38,722 bases of DNA from positions 3,072 through 41,793 of the forward strand of contig NZ_JAAFKD010000044.1 in assembly GCF_013299165.1 (NCBI RefSeq). Direction: 5' to 3'. The notes under the pieces were generated by a model. That model saw nothing but the letters and a program-made list of their open reading frames with translations, was not told where the DNA came from and ran no database searches. Below are positions 8,361 through 15,567 of this stretch, in pieces. Every line of letters starts with the position of its first letter. Position 1 is the stretch's first letter. The position numbers were made by a program, and so were the translations under genes. This DNA is from Microcoleus sp. bin38.metabat.b11b12b14.051. Lineage in GTDB: Bacteria; Cyanobacteriota; Cyanobacteriia; Cyanobacteriales; Microcoleaceae.

Positions 8361-8408
8361 TATAGAGGGTATTTTATAACACAGGACAGGATATGAGTCC
8401 TCGGCACT

Positions 8409-9116
8409 TTATTGATTTTTCAACAGTTCAGAAACAGTTTTAAATTCATAACCTTTTGACTGCAAAGACTTGACAATTATCTCAGTTGCTGCTACTGTTT
8501 TTGAGCGATCGCCCCCGCCGTCGTGCATCACCACAATCGAACCCGATCGCACATTGTTAATCACCTGATTTGCGATATCGTCTACCGTGTGCGTTTTCTC
8601 ATAATCTTGCGAATCAACATCCCACATCACCAGTTTTTTGTGCATTTGGGACAGCAAATAAGACAAAACCACAAATCTCCGTCCCCAAGGCGGGCGAAAA
8701 CTGATACTGTCCTGCTTCACCCCATAATCCCGCAAAAGTTTGTCGGTTTTTTCAATTTCAGACAGCAAATATTCCCGGGGTTTAAACATCATATCTTTGT
8801 GAGAGTAGGAATGATTTGCCAACTCATCTCCCCTCGCCACAACCATTTGCAGGATTTCTGGATGTTGTTCAATTTTGCGTCCGATTTGAAAAAAAGTTGC
8901 TTTAACTTGATAGCGGTCTAAAATATCTAAAAGCTGATTTGTATAAGGAGGATAGGGGCCGTCGTCGTAGGTAAGCGCAATAACTTTTGTTTTCGTATCG
9001 GCGCGGTTGATACCAAAATAATTGTGAAACTTAGTAACGTTTATTAGTAGCGACGCTGCAAAAAACAATGCTATTGTGAACAGCAGAAATTTTTGTAAAT
9101 TTTTACCTATTCGCAT
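8409..9116 (-). CDS. polysaccharide deacetylase (NodB domain, CE4)
   Basis: A 235-residue protein with one N-terminal membrane helix or signal anchor (about 8-26) and a complete NodB domain. Motif 1 is TYDDGP (49-54, catalytic base and metal Asp), motif 2 HSYSH (102-106, metal histidines), motif 3 RPPWGRR (141-147), motif 4 WDVDSQDY, and motif 5 IVVMHDGGG. All catalytic positions are present, so an active metal-dependent N- or O-deacetylase of peptidoglycan or an exported polysaccharide is expected outside the cytoplasmic membrane. Start ATG at 9116; no strong Shine-Dalgarno. It is convergent with the LpxB-like gene. Confidence 0.9.
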   Translation of the reverse strand: MRIGKNLQKFLLFTIALFFAASLLINVTKFHNYFGINRADTKTKVIALTYDDGPYPPYTNQLLDILDRYQVKATFFQIGRKIEQHPEILQMVVARGDELANHSYSHKDMMFKPREYLLSEIEKTDKLLRDYGVKQDSISFRPPWGRRFVVLSYLLSQMHKKLVMWDVDSQDYEKTHTVDDIANQVINNVRSGSIVVMHDGGGDRSKTVAATEIIVKSLQSKGYEFKTVSELLKNQ

Positions 9117-9299
9117 AGCTAAATGAAAGCTCGATCGAGCCGGAAAGTGGATTGCTGTTAGATTACCACAATTTGTGGCTCAATTATAGCGGTTCGAGCT
9201 CTCATAGGAGGTATTGACCGATAAATCCCTCAATCCCCCAATCCCTCCATCCCTCAATCTAAAATATAAAATCTCAACCTGTACCTTTTTGAGACTCGG

Positions 9300-9497
9300 C
9301 TATATAGAACCCATTTGAGATATATTCTGCGTAAATCTCAGAAACCGGGTTTCTATCGGTATTTCTCGTCATCCAACCCAAAAACTCGTAGAAACCCGGT
9401 TTCTTGCCCCGGGTGTAAATCTCAGAAACCGAGTTAATCTCGGTATTTCTCGTCACCCAACCCAAAAACTCAAAGATGTCAAATGGGTTCTATATAG
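9300..9497. mobile_element. MITE-like element with 19-bp perfect terminal inverted repeats
   Basis: The ends are CTATATAGAACCCATTTGA (9300-9318) and its exact reverse complement (9479-9497), bounding 198 bp. Inside are two direct copies of a segment with 84-bp period (starting at 9332 and 9416), each holding palindromes built on AGAAACC/GGTTTCT. No transposase fits; a 63-codon minus-strand frame runs through it but only mirrors the internal repeat. The TA-rich tips suggest mobilisation by a TA-targeting (IS630/Tc1-like) transposase, which is inference. Confidence 0.65.
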
Positions 9498-9604
9498 CAA
9501 TCGCCACAGCGGTGAGGACATAAATAACCTCATGAATAGAGCCTATATCCCATAGCAGAAACCGTTTGATTTCCTTGACGAAGCAACTCTTCGACTTCGC
9601 GAGC

Positions 9605-9726
9605 GCGCAAGCTGTCAACTCTTCGACTCCCCTCGACTTCGCTCGGGGCAAGTCGCTCAGCGCAAGCTGTCCACTCTTCGACTCCCCTCGACTTCGCTCG
9701 GGGCAAGTCGCTCAGCGCAAGCTGTC
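9605..9726. repeat. 55-bp tandem repeat, about 2.2 copies
   Basis: Units start at 9605, 9660 and 9715. Each contains CCTCGACTTCGCTCGGGG, an imperfect palindrome, followed by CAAGTCGCTCAGCGCAAG. The rest of 9117-9912 outside this and the MITE-like element is AT-rich intergenic DNA with CCCTCAAT-type words (9220-9260) and shows no gene with family features; a 128-codon minus-strand frame at 9530-9916 depends on this repeat. Confidence 0.85.
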
Positions 9727-9912
9727 TACTGTCCACTGCTATACCTCGATCGCCCCTGTCAAAGCTGCAAAAAAACGCCGACAATAGTGCCGGCGCAGAG
9801 TTGTTGTTGAGGTTCAACGCTAGAATCTTGAAGAGAATGGCGATCGCCCGTGAAGAGATTTGAAGAGAAAGCCACCTCGATGGCGGCACAGGCGATCGCA
9901 AATTCCGACAAT

Positions 9913-10101
9913 TCAATTTATCCCCTCCACCAGCAAGGTAATCTTGTCAATTCCCACCACATGAACCAGTTCCCCCGGCGCAAAAGTTATTCCTTTATCG
10001 CACTTAGCGGGCCACCAACTACATTGAAAGCGGACGCGACCGCATTTGCCCGGGCGAATTTCTTCTGCAACGATTGCTTCCTCAAAATAGTCAAAAAACA
10101 T
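9913..10101 (-). CDS. NfeD-like single-domain protein, paralogue 5
   Basis: A 62-residue protein consisting of one small beta-rich domain: EEIRPGKCGRVRFQ, SWWPAK, then ITFAPGELVHVVGIDKITLLVEG. The pattern matches the C-terminal OB-fold (NfeD/NfeDC, PF01957) without the membrane part found in full NfeD. It is the most diverged of five paralogues in a row on this strand, with extra cysteines at the GKCG and FQCS positions. ATG at 10101 with AGGAGC 9 bp upstream, as in its sisters. Soluble cytosolic location expected; partner and function unknown. Confidence 0.72.
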   Translation of the reverse strand: MFFDYFEEAIVAEEIRPGKCGRVRFQCSWWPAKCDKGITFAPGELVHVVGIDKITLLVEGIN

Positions 10102-10403
10102 GATTGCTGCTCCTGAAAATGGTAGAATTTCAGTTGTAAAACTGAAGAGTTTATGCTGAATCCAAAAATGTAAATTATCCCTTATACCTAACTGCTTTTT
10201 GATGACACAAGCCTAAAAAATGCAATTTAATTTTAGCTCTAATTCGTCATGTCATCACTCATTGTAAGTCGAAAATAGAAAATAGTATTGTGACCATAGA
10301 GTGAGGTTTCATCAACTAATTAACAATCCCTCAATCCCTCAAGCCCCAATCCCCAATCTAAAATCTAAAATGGCATGACTCCCCACAAACCAATATTTGG
10401 CAA
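10102..10403. other. noncoding spacer with CAATCCC/TCTAAAA words
   Basis: AT-rich sequence upstream of paralogue 5. It holds short heptamer-like runs at 10324-10371 (CAATCCC and AATCTAA units) and no gene or strong hairpin that I can support. Confidence 0.5.
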
Positions 10404-10799
10404 CTAGCCTTCAACAATCAGAGTCACATTATTAATTGCAATGACTCGTACCGCCTCTCCAGCTTTAAAAGTAATATCTTGGTCAGATGTTGCAGGCCAC
10501 CAACTGCTTTGAAACCGGACGCGACCGGATTCGCCCGGACGAATTTCTTCTTCTACGATCGCTTTTTCGTCTTGGGCGATCGCCTTTGGTGCTAGATGAC
10601 TGTCGGCTGTTTCTGCATCGCTCACAGCCACTTTTTCCTCACCAGCCACTATCTCTTCTGCTACATCGGTGCTGGGATTGGAGACACTGCTGAGGGGTGC
10701 TTTTGCTGGATCGACATCACCGACTTGTTCCTCATCAGCGAAGGCTAAGATTCCTTCTTCATCAACAAAGCTTGCTTCTTGGACATAGTTAGTAGACAT
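10404..10799 (-). CDS. NfeD-like protein with acidic N-terminal extension, paralogue 4
   Basis: A 131-residue member of the same paralogue set. The C-terminal 60 residues carry the shared domain (IRPGESGRVRFQ, SSWWPAT, ITFKAGEAVRVIAINNVTLIVEG). The first 71 residues are a low-complexity acidic extension rich in Glu, Asp, Ala and Ser, absent from the other four and probably disordered. ATG at 10799 with CAGGAGC about 9 bp upstream and the shared leader word at 10829-10849. The extension makes it the odd member of the row; it could bind a partner or tether the domain. Confidence 0.75.
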   Translation of the reverse strand: MSTNYVQEASFVDEEGILAFADEEQVGDVDPAKAPLSSVSNPSTDVAEEIVAGEEKVAVSDAETADSHLAPKAIAQDEKAIVEEEIRPGESGRVRFQSSWWPATSDQDITFKAGEAVRVIAINNVTLIVEG

Positions 10800-10828
10800 G
10801 GTGGATTGCTCCTGAAGATAGGTTGTGC

Positions 10829-10849
10829 TTAATTTTTGGATGCAAAAAG
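10829..10849 (-). promoter_or_regulatory. shared leader word, copy before paralogue 4
   Basis: On the minus strand, CTTTTTGCATCCAAAAATTAA ends 30 nt before the ATG at 10799. Closely related words lie at the same distance before paralogues 3 and 2. It may be a promoter part or 5' UTR element copied along with the genes. Confidence 0.45.
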
Positions 10850-11012
10850 CTCGCGCTTCTGCCTTTTGATAAAAGGGTCAAATTTTTAATTCCACAATTG
10901 TGATGTGCAATTTAAAATCTGCCTTCTACAAACCGATACAAATCCTCGACTTAAGTCTTAGAGATTCCCAAATTTAGACTCAATTTAAAGCTCTGAGGCT
11001 GAATGAGAGAGT

Positions 11013-11038
11013 AAATCTCAAATCTCAAATCTCAAATC
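11013..11038. repeat. heptamer STRR, AAATCTC unit
   Basis: About 3.7 copies of AAATCTC lie just downstream of paralogue 3 on the minus strand (stop at 11075). Confidence 0.85.
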
Positions 11039-11074
11039 GATGATCCGACTCCCCACCAACAGAGTGTTTTCCAA

Positions 11075-11257
11075 CTACGCTTCAACTATCAGAGTAATGT
11101 TGTCAAGTCCCACGACACGAACCACATCACCGGGTTTCAACGTTATTTGTCGATCGCACTTCGCTGGCCACCAACTGCTTTGGAACCGGACGCGACCGGA
11201 CTGTTGGGGCCGAATTTCTTCTTCGACAATCGCTTTTTCCAAAGGGCTGACAGTCAT
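11075..11257 (-). CDS. NfeD-like single-domain protein, paralogue 3
   Basis: A 60-residue protein: AIVEEEIRPQQSGRVRFQSS, WWPAKCD, ITLKPGDVVRVVGLDNITLIVEA. It is the NfeD C-terminal OB-fold pattern with nothing added except about 8 residues at the start. ATG at 11257 preceded by AGGAGC at the same spacing as its sisters, and by the leader word at 11287-11306. Closest in sequence to paralogues 1 and 2. An own leader before each gene suggests that the copies can be transcribed individually as well as together. Confidence 0.78.
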   Translation of the reverse strand: MTVSPLEKAIVEEEIRPQQSGRVRFQSSWWPAKCDRQITLKPGDVVRVVGLDNITLIVEA

Positions 11258-11286
11258 AATTTTTGGCTCCTAATTGCAAGCTGACG

Positions 11287-11306
11287 TGAACTTTTAGATG
11301 CGAAAA
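11287..11306 (-). promoter_or_regulatory. shared leader word, copy before paralogue 3
   Basis: TTTTCGCATCTAAAAGTTCA on the minus strand, 30 nt upstream of the ATG at 11257. It matches the copy at 11555-11575 at all but one or two positions. Confidence 0.5.
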
Positions 11307-11341
11307 CCCGATCGCTCGACTCGAAGACAGGCGATCGGCAA

Positions 11342-11524
11342 CTAAACTGCAACAATCAGAGTAATGTTGTCAATTCCGATGACGCGAACCACGTCACCCG
11401 GTTGAAAAGTGATCTCTTGCTCGGACTTAGCCGGCCACCAACTATTTTGGAAGCGCACCCGGCCGGATTCTTGAGGGCGGATTGCTTCATCAACGATCGC
11501 TTTTTCTGAATTGTCAAAAGTCAT
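11342..11524 (-). CDS. NfeD-like single-domain protein, paralogue 2
   Basis: A 60-residue protein from the ATG at 11524 (MTFDNSEKAIVDEAIRP). A longer frame reaching 11620 would run over the leader and paralogue 1 and has no family support there. GGGAGCC lies about 9 bp upstream. It contains the WWPAKSEQ segment and ITFQPGDVVRVIGIDNITLIVAV. Nearly identical to paralogue 1 at DNA level over the domain, which points to a recent tandem duplication. Soluble; function unknown. Confidence 0.78.
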   Translation of the reverse strand: MTFDNSEKAIVDEAIRPQESGRVRFQNSWWPAKSEQEITFQPGDVVRVIGIDNITLIVAV

Positions 11525-11554
11525 GATTGCTGGCTCCCGATTAATAAGTTTGGC

Positions 11555-11575
11555 TGAACTTTGAGATGCGAAAAA
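11555..11575 (-). promoter_or_regulatory. shared leader word, copy before paralogue 2
   Basis: On the minus strand, TTTTTCGCATCTCAAAGTTC (one more base follows) lies 31 nt upstream of the ATG at 11524. See the equivalent copies at 10829 and 11287. Confidence 0.5.
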
Positions 11576-11606
11576 TTGATAGCTACGGTTGTTAGCTGAC
11601 CGGCAC

Positions 11607-11789
11607 CTAGGCCGCCACAATCAGAGTAATGTTGTCAATTCCCACCACGCGAACCACGTCACCGGGTTGAAAAGTTATGTCTCGATCGCATTTTGCCGGC
11701 CACCAAGTGCTCTGAAAACGCACCCTACCGCATTCTTGAGGGCGGATTGCTTCATCGACGATCGCCTTTTCAACAGTGTTAATAGACAT
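11607..11789 (-). CDS. NfeD-like single-domain protein, paralogue 1
   Basis: A 60-residue protein, first of the row in transcription order. MSINTVEKAIVDEAIRPQE is followed by CGRVRFQSTWWPAKCD and ITFQPGDVVRVVGIDNITLIVAA. ATG at 11789 with CAGGAGC about 9 bp upstream. It is divergent from the STAND NTPase gene with a 214-bp shared upstream region, so common regulation is plausible. Full NfeD proteins work with SPFH/stomatin-type membrane proteins; here only the OB-fold part exists and no SPFH gene is in the window. Confidence 0.78.
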   Translation of the reverse strand: MSINTVEKAIVDEAIRPQECGRVRFQSTWWPAKCDRDITFQPGDVVRVVGIDNITLIVAA

Positions 11790-11900
11790 AGCAGCTTGCT
11801 CCTGAATGTAAACTCGACTTGATTGGTGCGGATGTCAGAAGCTTGTCGGTCAACTTCCCCTCCACACTCAACAGTCTCGCAGGCCAGCCTCGGCCGCGTC

Positions 11901-11960
11901 AGTCGGCAAAAGTCCTTATAAGTCGGCTGTTTGAGCGTGGCAGCGAGTCGGAAAAAGTCT
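11901..11960. promoter_or_regulatory. direct repeats in the divergent NfeD-like/STAND promoter region
   Basis: AGTCGGCAAAAGTCC (11901-11915) and AGTCGGAAAAAGTCT (11946-11960) match at 13 of 15 positions; a third AGTCGGC lies at 11921. Repeats of this kind between divergent genes can be operator sites. No regulator is known and no -10/-35 pair is convincing. Confidence 0.35.
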
Positions 11961-12003
11961 GTTAGAGTTGTTTGATATAGGTAACGCTAAACCTGGTGAC
12001 TCA

Positions 12004-14424
12004 ATGGAAGCGGATCAAGCACTGGATTTTACTAACTCGTTACTTGTGGCTCGAAACCTGAAAACTCTCGACAACCTTGACAGCGCTATCTTTCGCGAAG
12101 CATGGATCGGGGTGCAAGGCAGGACGTACCAACAGGTTGCAGAAAGTGAAGGATATGGAGTAGGGACTGTTAAGGATGCTGCGTCTAATTTGTGGAAGCG
12201 GCTTTCAGCTTTGTTTGGAGAAGGCGAAAAAGTTAAAAGAGATAACCTGCAAGCGGTAATAGATCGATATTGGCGCAGCTACTCGAAACTAGAACCGCAG
12301 TCTGGGCAAATTGTTCCGGCTCGAACACCCCTAGGACTTGATTCGGATCTCGAAATCGAAAACCCCAACTTTTTGGGCAGGTTTGGGGCGATCGAGGATC
12401 TCAATACTCTCGTCGCCCAAGGCGCTAAAGTGATTGTGATCCAAAGTGCCGGCGGTATGGGCAAAACGACTTTAGCCAGACAGTACCTCAAATCTCAAGG
12501 GTTCGATCGCGTAATTGAACTGTTGATGGCAAAAGAGACAGAAAACCTCACCGCCTTACAGAGCGCGATCGAAGAATGGCTCAAGCAAGACTTCCAAGAA
12601 GAACCAGGCCCAGACTTTGGCGTCACCCTCGGGCGCCTGAAACGCCAGCTTCAGACTCTCAAAGTCGGCGTCTTGATTGACAACTTGGAAGCCGCCCTCG
12701 ACGGACAAGGTAAATTTATTGAACCGCACCGACTGTACGTCGAACTGTTGCGAGTTTTGGCTGATGCGGCGGTGCAATCGGTAACGCTGATTACCAGTCG
12801 CGATCGACTTTGCGATTCTGACGTAACAGTCGAACACTATTTGCTTCCGGGATTAGAGGTGGAAGTTTGGCAGCAGTATTTTAGCGATCGCAACATCAAC
12901 ACAGATCCTGTCGCCCTCGTGGAAATGCACAAAGTTTACGGCGGTAATGCCAAAGCAATGGGCATTCTGTGGGGGACAATCCGAGAAGATTTTGACGGAG
13001 ATATGGCAGCCTACTGGCGGGAAAACAGCGACGATCCGCTGGTGGAAACCGACTTAAAAAATTTAGTTACCAGTCAGTTCAACCGCCTGCAAGAACTCGA
13101 TGCCGAAGCTTATCAACTTCTGTGTCGCTTGGGCTGCTACCGCTATCGAGACGTGCCTACAGTCCCCACAGACGCACTTTTGTGTTTGCTGTGGGAAGTA
13201 CCCGAAGCCGGACGGCGACAAATCATTAAATCGTTGTTGCACCGATCGCTAGTCGAGTCTCACAAAGGCGAATACTGGCTGCATCCGGCAATTCGCGAAG
13301 AAGCAGTCGATCGGCTCTCCCCTGCGGACTGGGAAACAGCCAACCGCAAAGCAGCCGAGTTTTGGACTCAGAGCGTAGAGAGTATCGAGACAGTAGAAGA
13401 TGCCCTGAAAGCTTTTGAAGCTTACTATCATTACGTGGCAATTAGCTGTTTCGAGCAGGCAGCTAGCGTCATCCTCAAAAAAATCAATATCCAGTTTGCC
13501 AAAGATTACAAACTCGGACGAGCGCTCTACAAACTAGGTTTCTTGCAGCCCATAATTTCCGCAACTACTCGCATTGTCAACAATGTGACTTCTGACTATT
13601 ATTTGAGCGGTCTTTACAGTATTTTAGGCATTTCTTACCGAATATTAGGCGATATCAATCAAGCCATAGAATGTCACCAAATATCCGAAAGAAAAGCAAT
13701 TAAATGTTTGCAAACTATAGCGAAAAGTAGCGATTCAGAAAACGGCAAGCAAGCTAATCTAGAATTTTGGAAACTTAACGCTGCAATTAATATAGGGTTT
13801 TGCCAAATAGAAATGCTGGAATTAGAATCAGCTCTGGAGATATTTGTCAAGATCAAAAGTTCGCGGGAAGAAATCGGGATTATCGGGATTAACAGTTATT
13901 CGATCGATATCGGCTTAGCTTTTCTCAACTCCTGCGTCGGAGTCAAAAAAGCCGCTAAGGAACTCGCCGAAAAACTGTATGCCGATCGCGAAGACAGTCA
14001 GTTGGTGGGCACGGGATACAAATTAGTTTTTCTAGCCGCCACCTACAAAAACCTGGGAGAAACCGAAAAAGCCTTCAGCTTGTACCGCCAAGCGATCGCC
14101 CAAACCGACGAAAACCTGTACAGCACGATCAAAGCCAAAGCTCTCAGCGGTATCGCGGCGCTGTACCGAGAACTCGGAGAATTCGACCAAGCCATGGAGC
14201 ATCACGCAGCAGCAATAGAAATACTCGATCTACCCAGCGCCAAATTAGACCGAGCCGAGGCTTGCTATCAACTAGCCCTCACAGAACAAAAACTCGGCAA
14301 CATCGAGAAAGCCCAAGAAAATTTTGACCGCGCCATTCAACTATTCAGCGAAATGGACGCCAGCAAACAAGTAGAAAAAGTACAAGTAGCAGCTACCAAA
14401 AATCTGGAAAAAATACCGAGTTAA
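12004..14424 (+). CDS. STAND NTPase: HTH, NB-ARC, TPR
   Basis: About 806 residues from the ATG at 12004; a TTG 36 bp earlier is the alternative. Residues 5-85 form the helix-turn-helix-like domain often found at the N-terminus of cyanobacterial NB-ARC/NACHT proteins (SAIFREAWIGVQGRTYQQVAE...VKDAASNLWKRL). The NTPase has Walker A GGMGKTT (150-156), Walker B VGVLIDNLE (221-229), the sensor LITSRD (262-267), a GGNAKAM motif near 312 (GxP-type) and a winged-helix segment ending in LHPAIREEA. The C-terminal part (about 535-800) is built of TPR-type helix pairs (LGETEKAFSLYRQAIA, LGEFDQAMEHHAAAIE, LGNIEKAQENFDRAIQ). STAND proteins are signal-sensing switches that oligomerise on ligand binding; several are antiviral. 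No effector domain such as a nuclease or TIR is visible, so it may act through a partner, perhaps the divergent NfeD-like proteins (inference). Confidence 0.85.
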   Translation: MEADQALDFTNSLLVARNLKTLDNLDSAIFREAWIGVQGRTYQQVAESEGYGVGTVKDAASNLWKRLSALFGEGEKVKRDNLQAVIDRYWRSYSKLEPQSGQIVPARTPLGLDSDLEIENPNFLGRFGAIEDLNTLVAQGAKVIVIQSAGGMGKTTLARQYLKSQGFDRVIELLMAKETENLTALQSAIEEWLKQDFQEEPGPDFGVTLGRLKRQLQTLKVGVLIDNLEAALDGQGKFIEPHRLYVELLRVLADAAVQSVTLITSRDRLCDSDVTVEHYLLPGLEVEVWQQYFSDRNINTDPVALVEMHKVYGGNAKAMGILWGTIREDFDGDMAAYWRENSDDPLVETDLKNLVTSQFNRLQELDAEAYQLLCRLGCYRYRDVPTVPTDALLCLLWEVPEAGRRQIIKSLLHRSLVESHKGEYWLHPAIREEAVDRLSPADWETANRKAAEFWTQSVESIETVEDALKAFEAYYHYVAISCFEQAASVILKKINIQFAKDYKLGRALYKLGFLQPIISATTRIVNNVTSDYYLSGLYSILGISYRILGDINQAIECHQISERKAIKCLQTIAKSSDSENGKQANLEFWKLNAAINIGFCQIEMLELESALEIFVKIKSSREEIGIIGINSYSIDIGLAFLNSCVGVKKAAKELAEKLYADREDSQLVGTGYKLVFLAATYKNLGETEKAFSLYRQAIAQTDENLYSTIKAKALSGIAALYRELGEFDQAMEHHAAAIEILDLPSAKLDRAEACYQLALTEQKLGNIEKAQENFDRAIQLFSEMDASKQVEKVQVAATKNLEKIPS

Positions 14425-14504
14425 TCTAGTATAAATCTAGCAACCGCACCCGGCGTTTAGGATGTTCTCGCATTGCTAAAAATTAGTCGTGCGATTGCTA
14501 CTTT

Positions 14505-14722
14505 CTTCTTCCTTCTTCCTTCCTTCGACTACGCTCAGGACAAGTCTTTTTACCCTCCAGTAGTCGAAGGGCATTCCTCCTTCTTCCTCGTTCCTTCTTC
14601 CTTCTTCCCTCTTCCCTCTTCCTTCTTCCTTCTTCCTTCTTCCCTCTTCCTTCTTCCCTCTTCCCTCTTCCCTCTTCCTTCTTGCTTCTTCCTTCTTCCC
14701 TCTTCCTTCTTCCTTCTTCTGC
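14505..14722. repeat. polypyrimidine CTTCTTCC/CCTCTTCC low-complexity tract with inserted inverted repeat
   Basis: Nearly pure C/T sequence built of TTCCTTC and TTCCCTC words fills most of the 353-bp gap after the STAND gene. It is broken at 14522-14570 by an inverted repeat, CCTTCGACTAC (14522-14532) with GTAGTCGAAGG (14560-14570). Open frames on either strand here are Ser/Leu/Pro- or Lys/Glu/Arg-only artefacts. No gene seen. Confidence 0.9.
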
Positions 14723-14777
14723 TATAAAGTAGAAAAAAGATACAATCAATTAAAGCACAACTATAAATTTTGTAGAA

Positions 14778-15125
14778 ATGAAACTAAAACGATTGGGACA
14801 CGTAGCCGTCTGCGTGCAAGACATAGAGAAATCTGCGGAGTTTTACCGCAATCTGGGCATGGAATTAGTCTGGAAAGATACAGACTGGGCTTATTTGAAA
14901 GCAGGAGAGGACGGATTGGCGCTGTTGAGCCCGAGTTACGACCAAGCAGGGCCGCATTTTGGGTTCGTATTTGACGATCGCGCCGAAATGGAATCCGCCT
15001 ACGAACAACTCAAAACCGAAGGCGTTTCCGTCACCAAAATTCACGAACACCGCGACGGTACAGCATCTTTTTACGGTAGAGACCCCGATGGTAACGGCTT
15101 TGAGTATCTTTACGAACCGAGCTGA
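14778..15125 (+). CDS. VOC family (glyoxalase-like) protein
   Basis: A 115-residue protein with one glyoxalase/bleomycin-resistance fold: RLGHVAVCVQDIEKSAEFYRNLGMELV at the start and FYGRDPDGNGFEYLYEPS at the end. Candidate metal ligands are H8, H60 and E109. Length suits a single two-beta-alpha-module subunit that dimerises. Such proteins include lactoylglutathione lyase, fosfomycin-type resistance enzymes and dioxygenases; the substrate cannot be told, and the lack of a full GloA pattern argues against naming it gloA. ATG at 14778; weak Shine-Dalgarno. Stands alone between low-complexity spacers. Confidence 0.82.
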   Translation: MKLKRLGHVAVCVQDIEKSAEFYRNLGMELVWKDTDWAYLKAGEDGLALLSPSYDQAGPHFGFVFDDRAEMESAYEQLKTEGVSVTKIHEHRDGTASFYGRDPDGNGFEYLYEPS

Positions 15126-15325
15126 GGTTGATGGTAGGATTGGCGAGGCGATCGGCTATAAGATTCAGTTGACAGTTGACTGTTATCAGTTGACAGCCAC
15201 CTCTAAATGGAAGTCCGAGGATTGAACCAAAGAACAGTCTGATTTTAATGGCTCGCTGACAGAGATTCGCTTGGTTCCAATTCTTTCTGGTAAATTGCTC
15301 TGTGGACGCCACCTACGAAAATTAG

Positions 15326-15394
15326 GGGCGCCTGTTACCACCCATGAAGATTCGTGGGGTAACAGGCGCCCAAAGAGCCCGATCGCGATCGGGC
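15326..15394. other. two adjacent hairpins in the 442-bp gap before rodA
   Basis: GGGCGCCTGTTACC (15326-15339) pairs exactly with GGTAACAGGCGCCC (15358-15371), and an inner CCCA/TGGG extends the stem. Just after it lies an 18-bp perfect palindrome GCCCGATCGCGATCGGGC (15377-15394). Neither is followed by a T-run. They could be a small repeat element or a structured RNA between the VOC gene and rodA. The rest of 15126-15567 shows no gene. Confidence 0.6.
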
Positions 15395-15532
15395 ACAGAA
15401 CACCCGTTGCTGAATACCCGGAACCTCAGTACAACTAGACGAATATAATGACATACTGACACCAGCACTCCCAAAGTACGGTGGCCGGCCAGAATCCGAA
15501 ATATATCTACAACTTCCGAAAATCGGCTAGAT

Positions 15533-15564
15533 AATCTAAAATCTAAAATCTAAAATCTAAAATC
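15533..15564. repeat. heptamer STRR, AATCTAA unit, abutting rodA start
   Basis: About 4.5 copies of AATCTAA end 3 bp before the rodA ATG, taking the place where a Shine-Dalgarno sequence would be. It is the reverse complement of the 4921-4953 array unit. Confidence 0.9.
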
Positions 15565-15567
15565 CTC

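Noticed and set aside
9530..9916. 128-codon minus-strand frame
   Set aside because: Most of it is translation of the 55-bp tandem repeat; no family pattern or start signal.
14473..14749. Ser/Leu/Pro-rich and Lys/Glu/Arg-rich frames on both strands
   Set aside because: Translations of a CTTCTTCC microsatellite.
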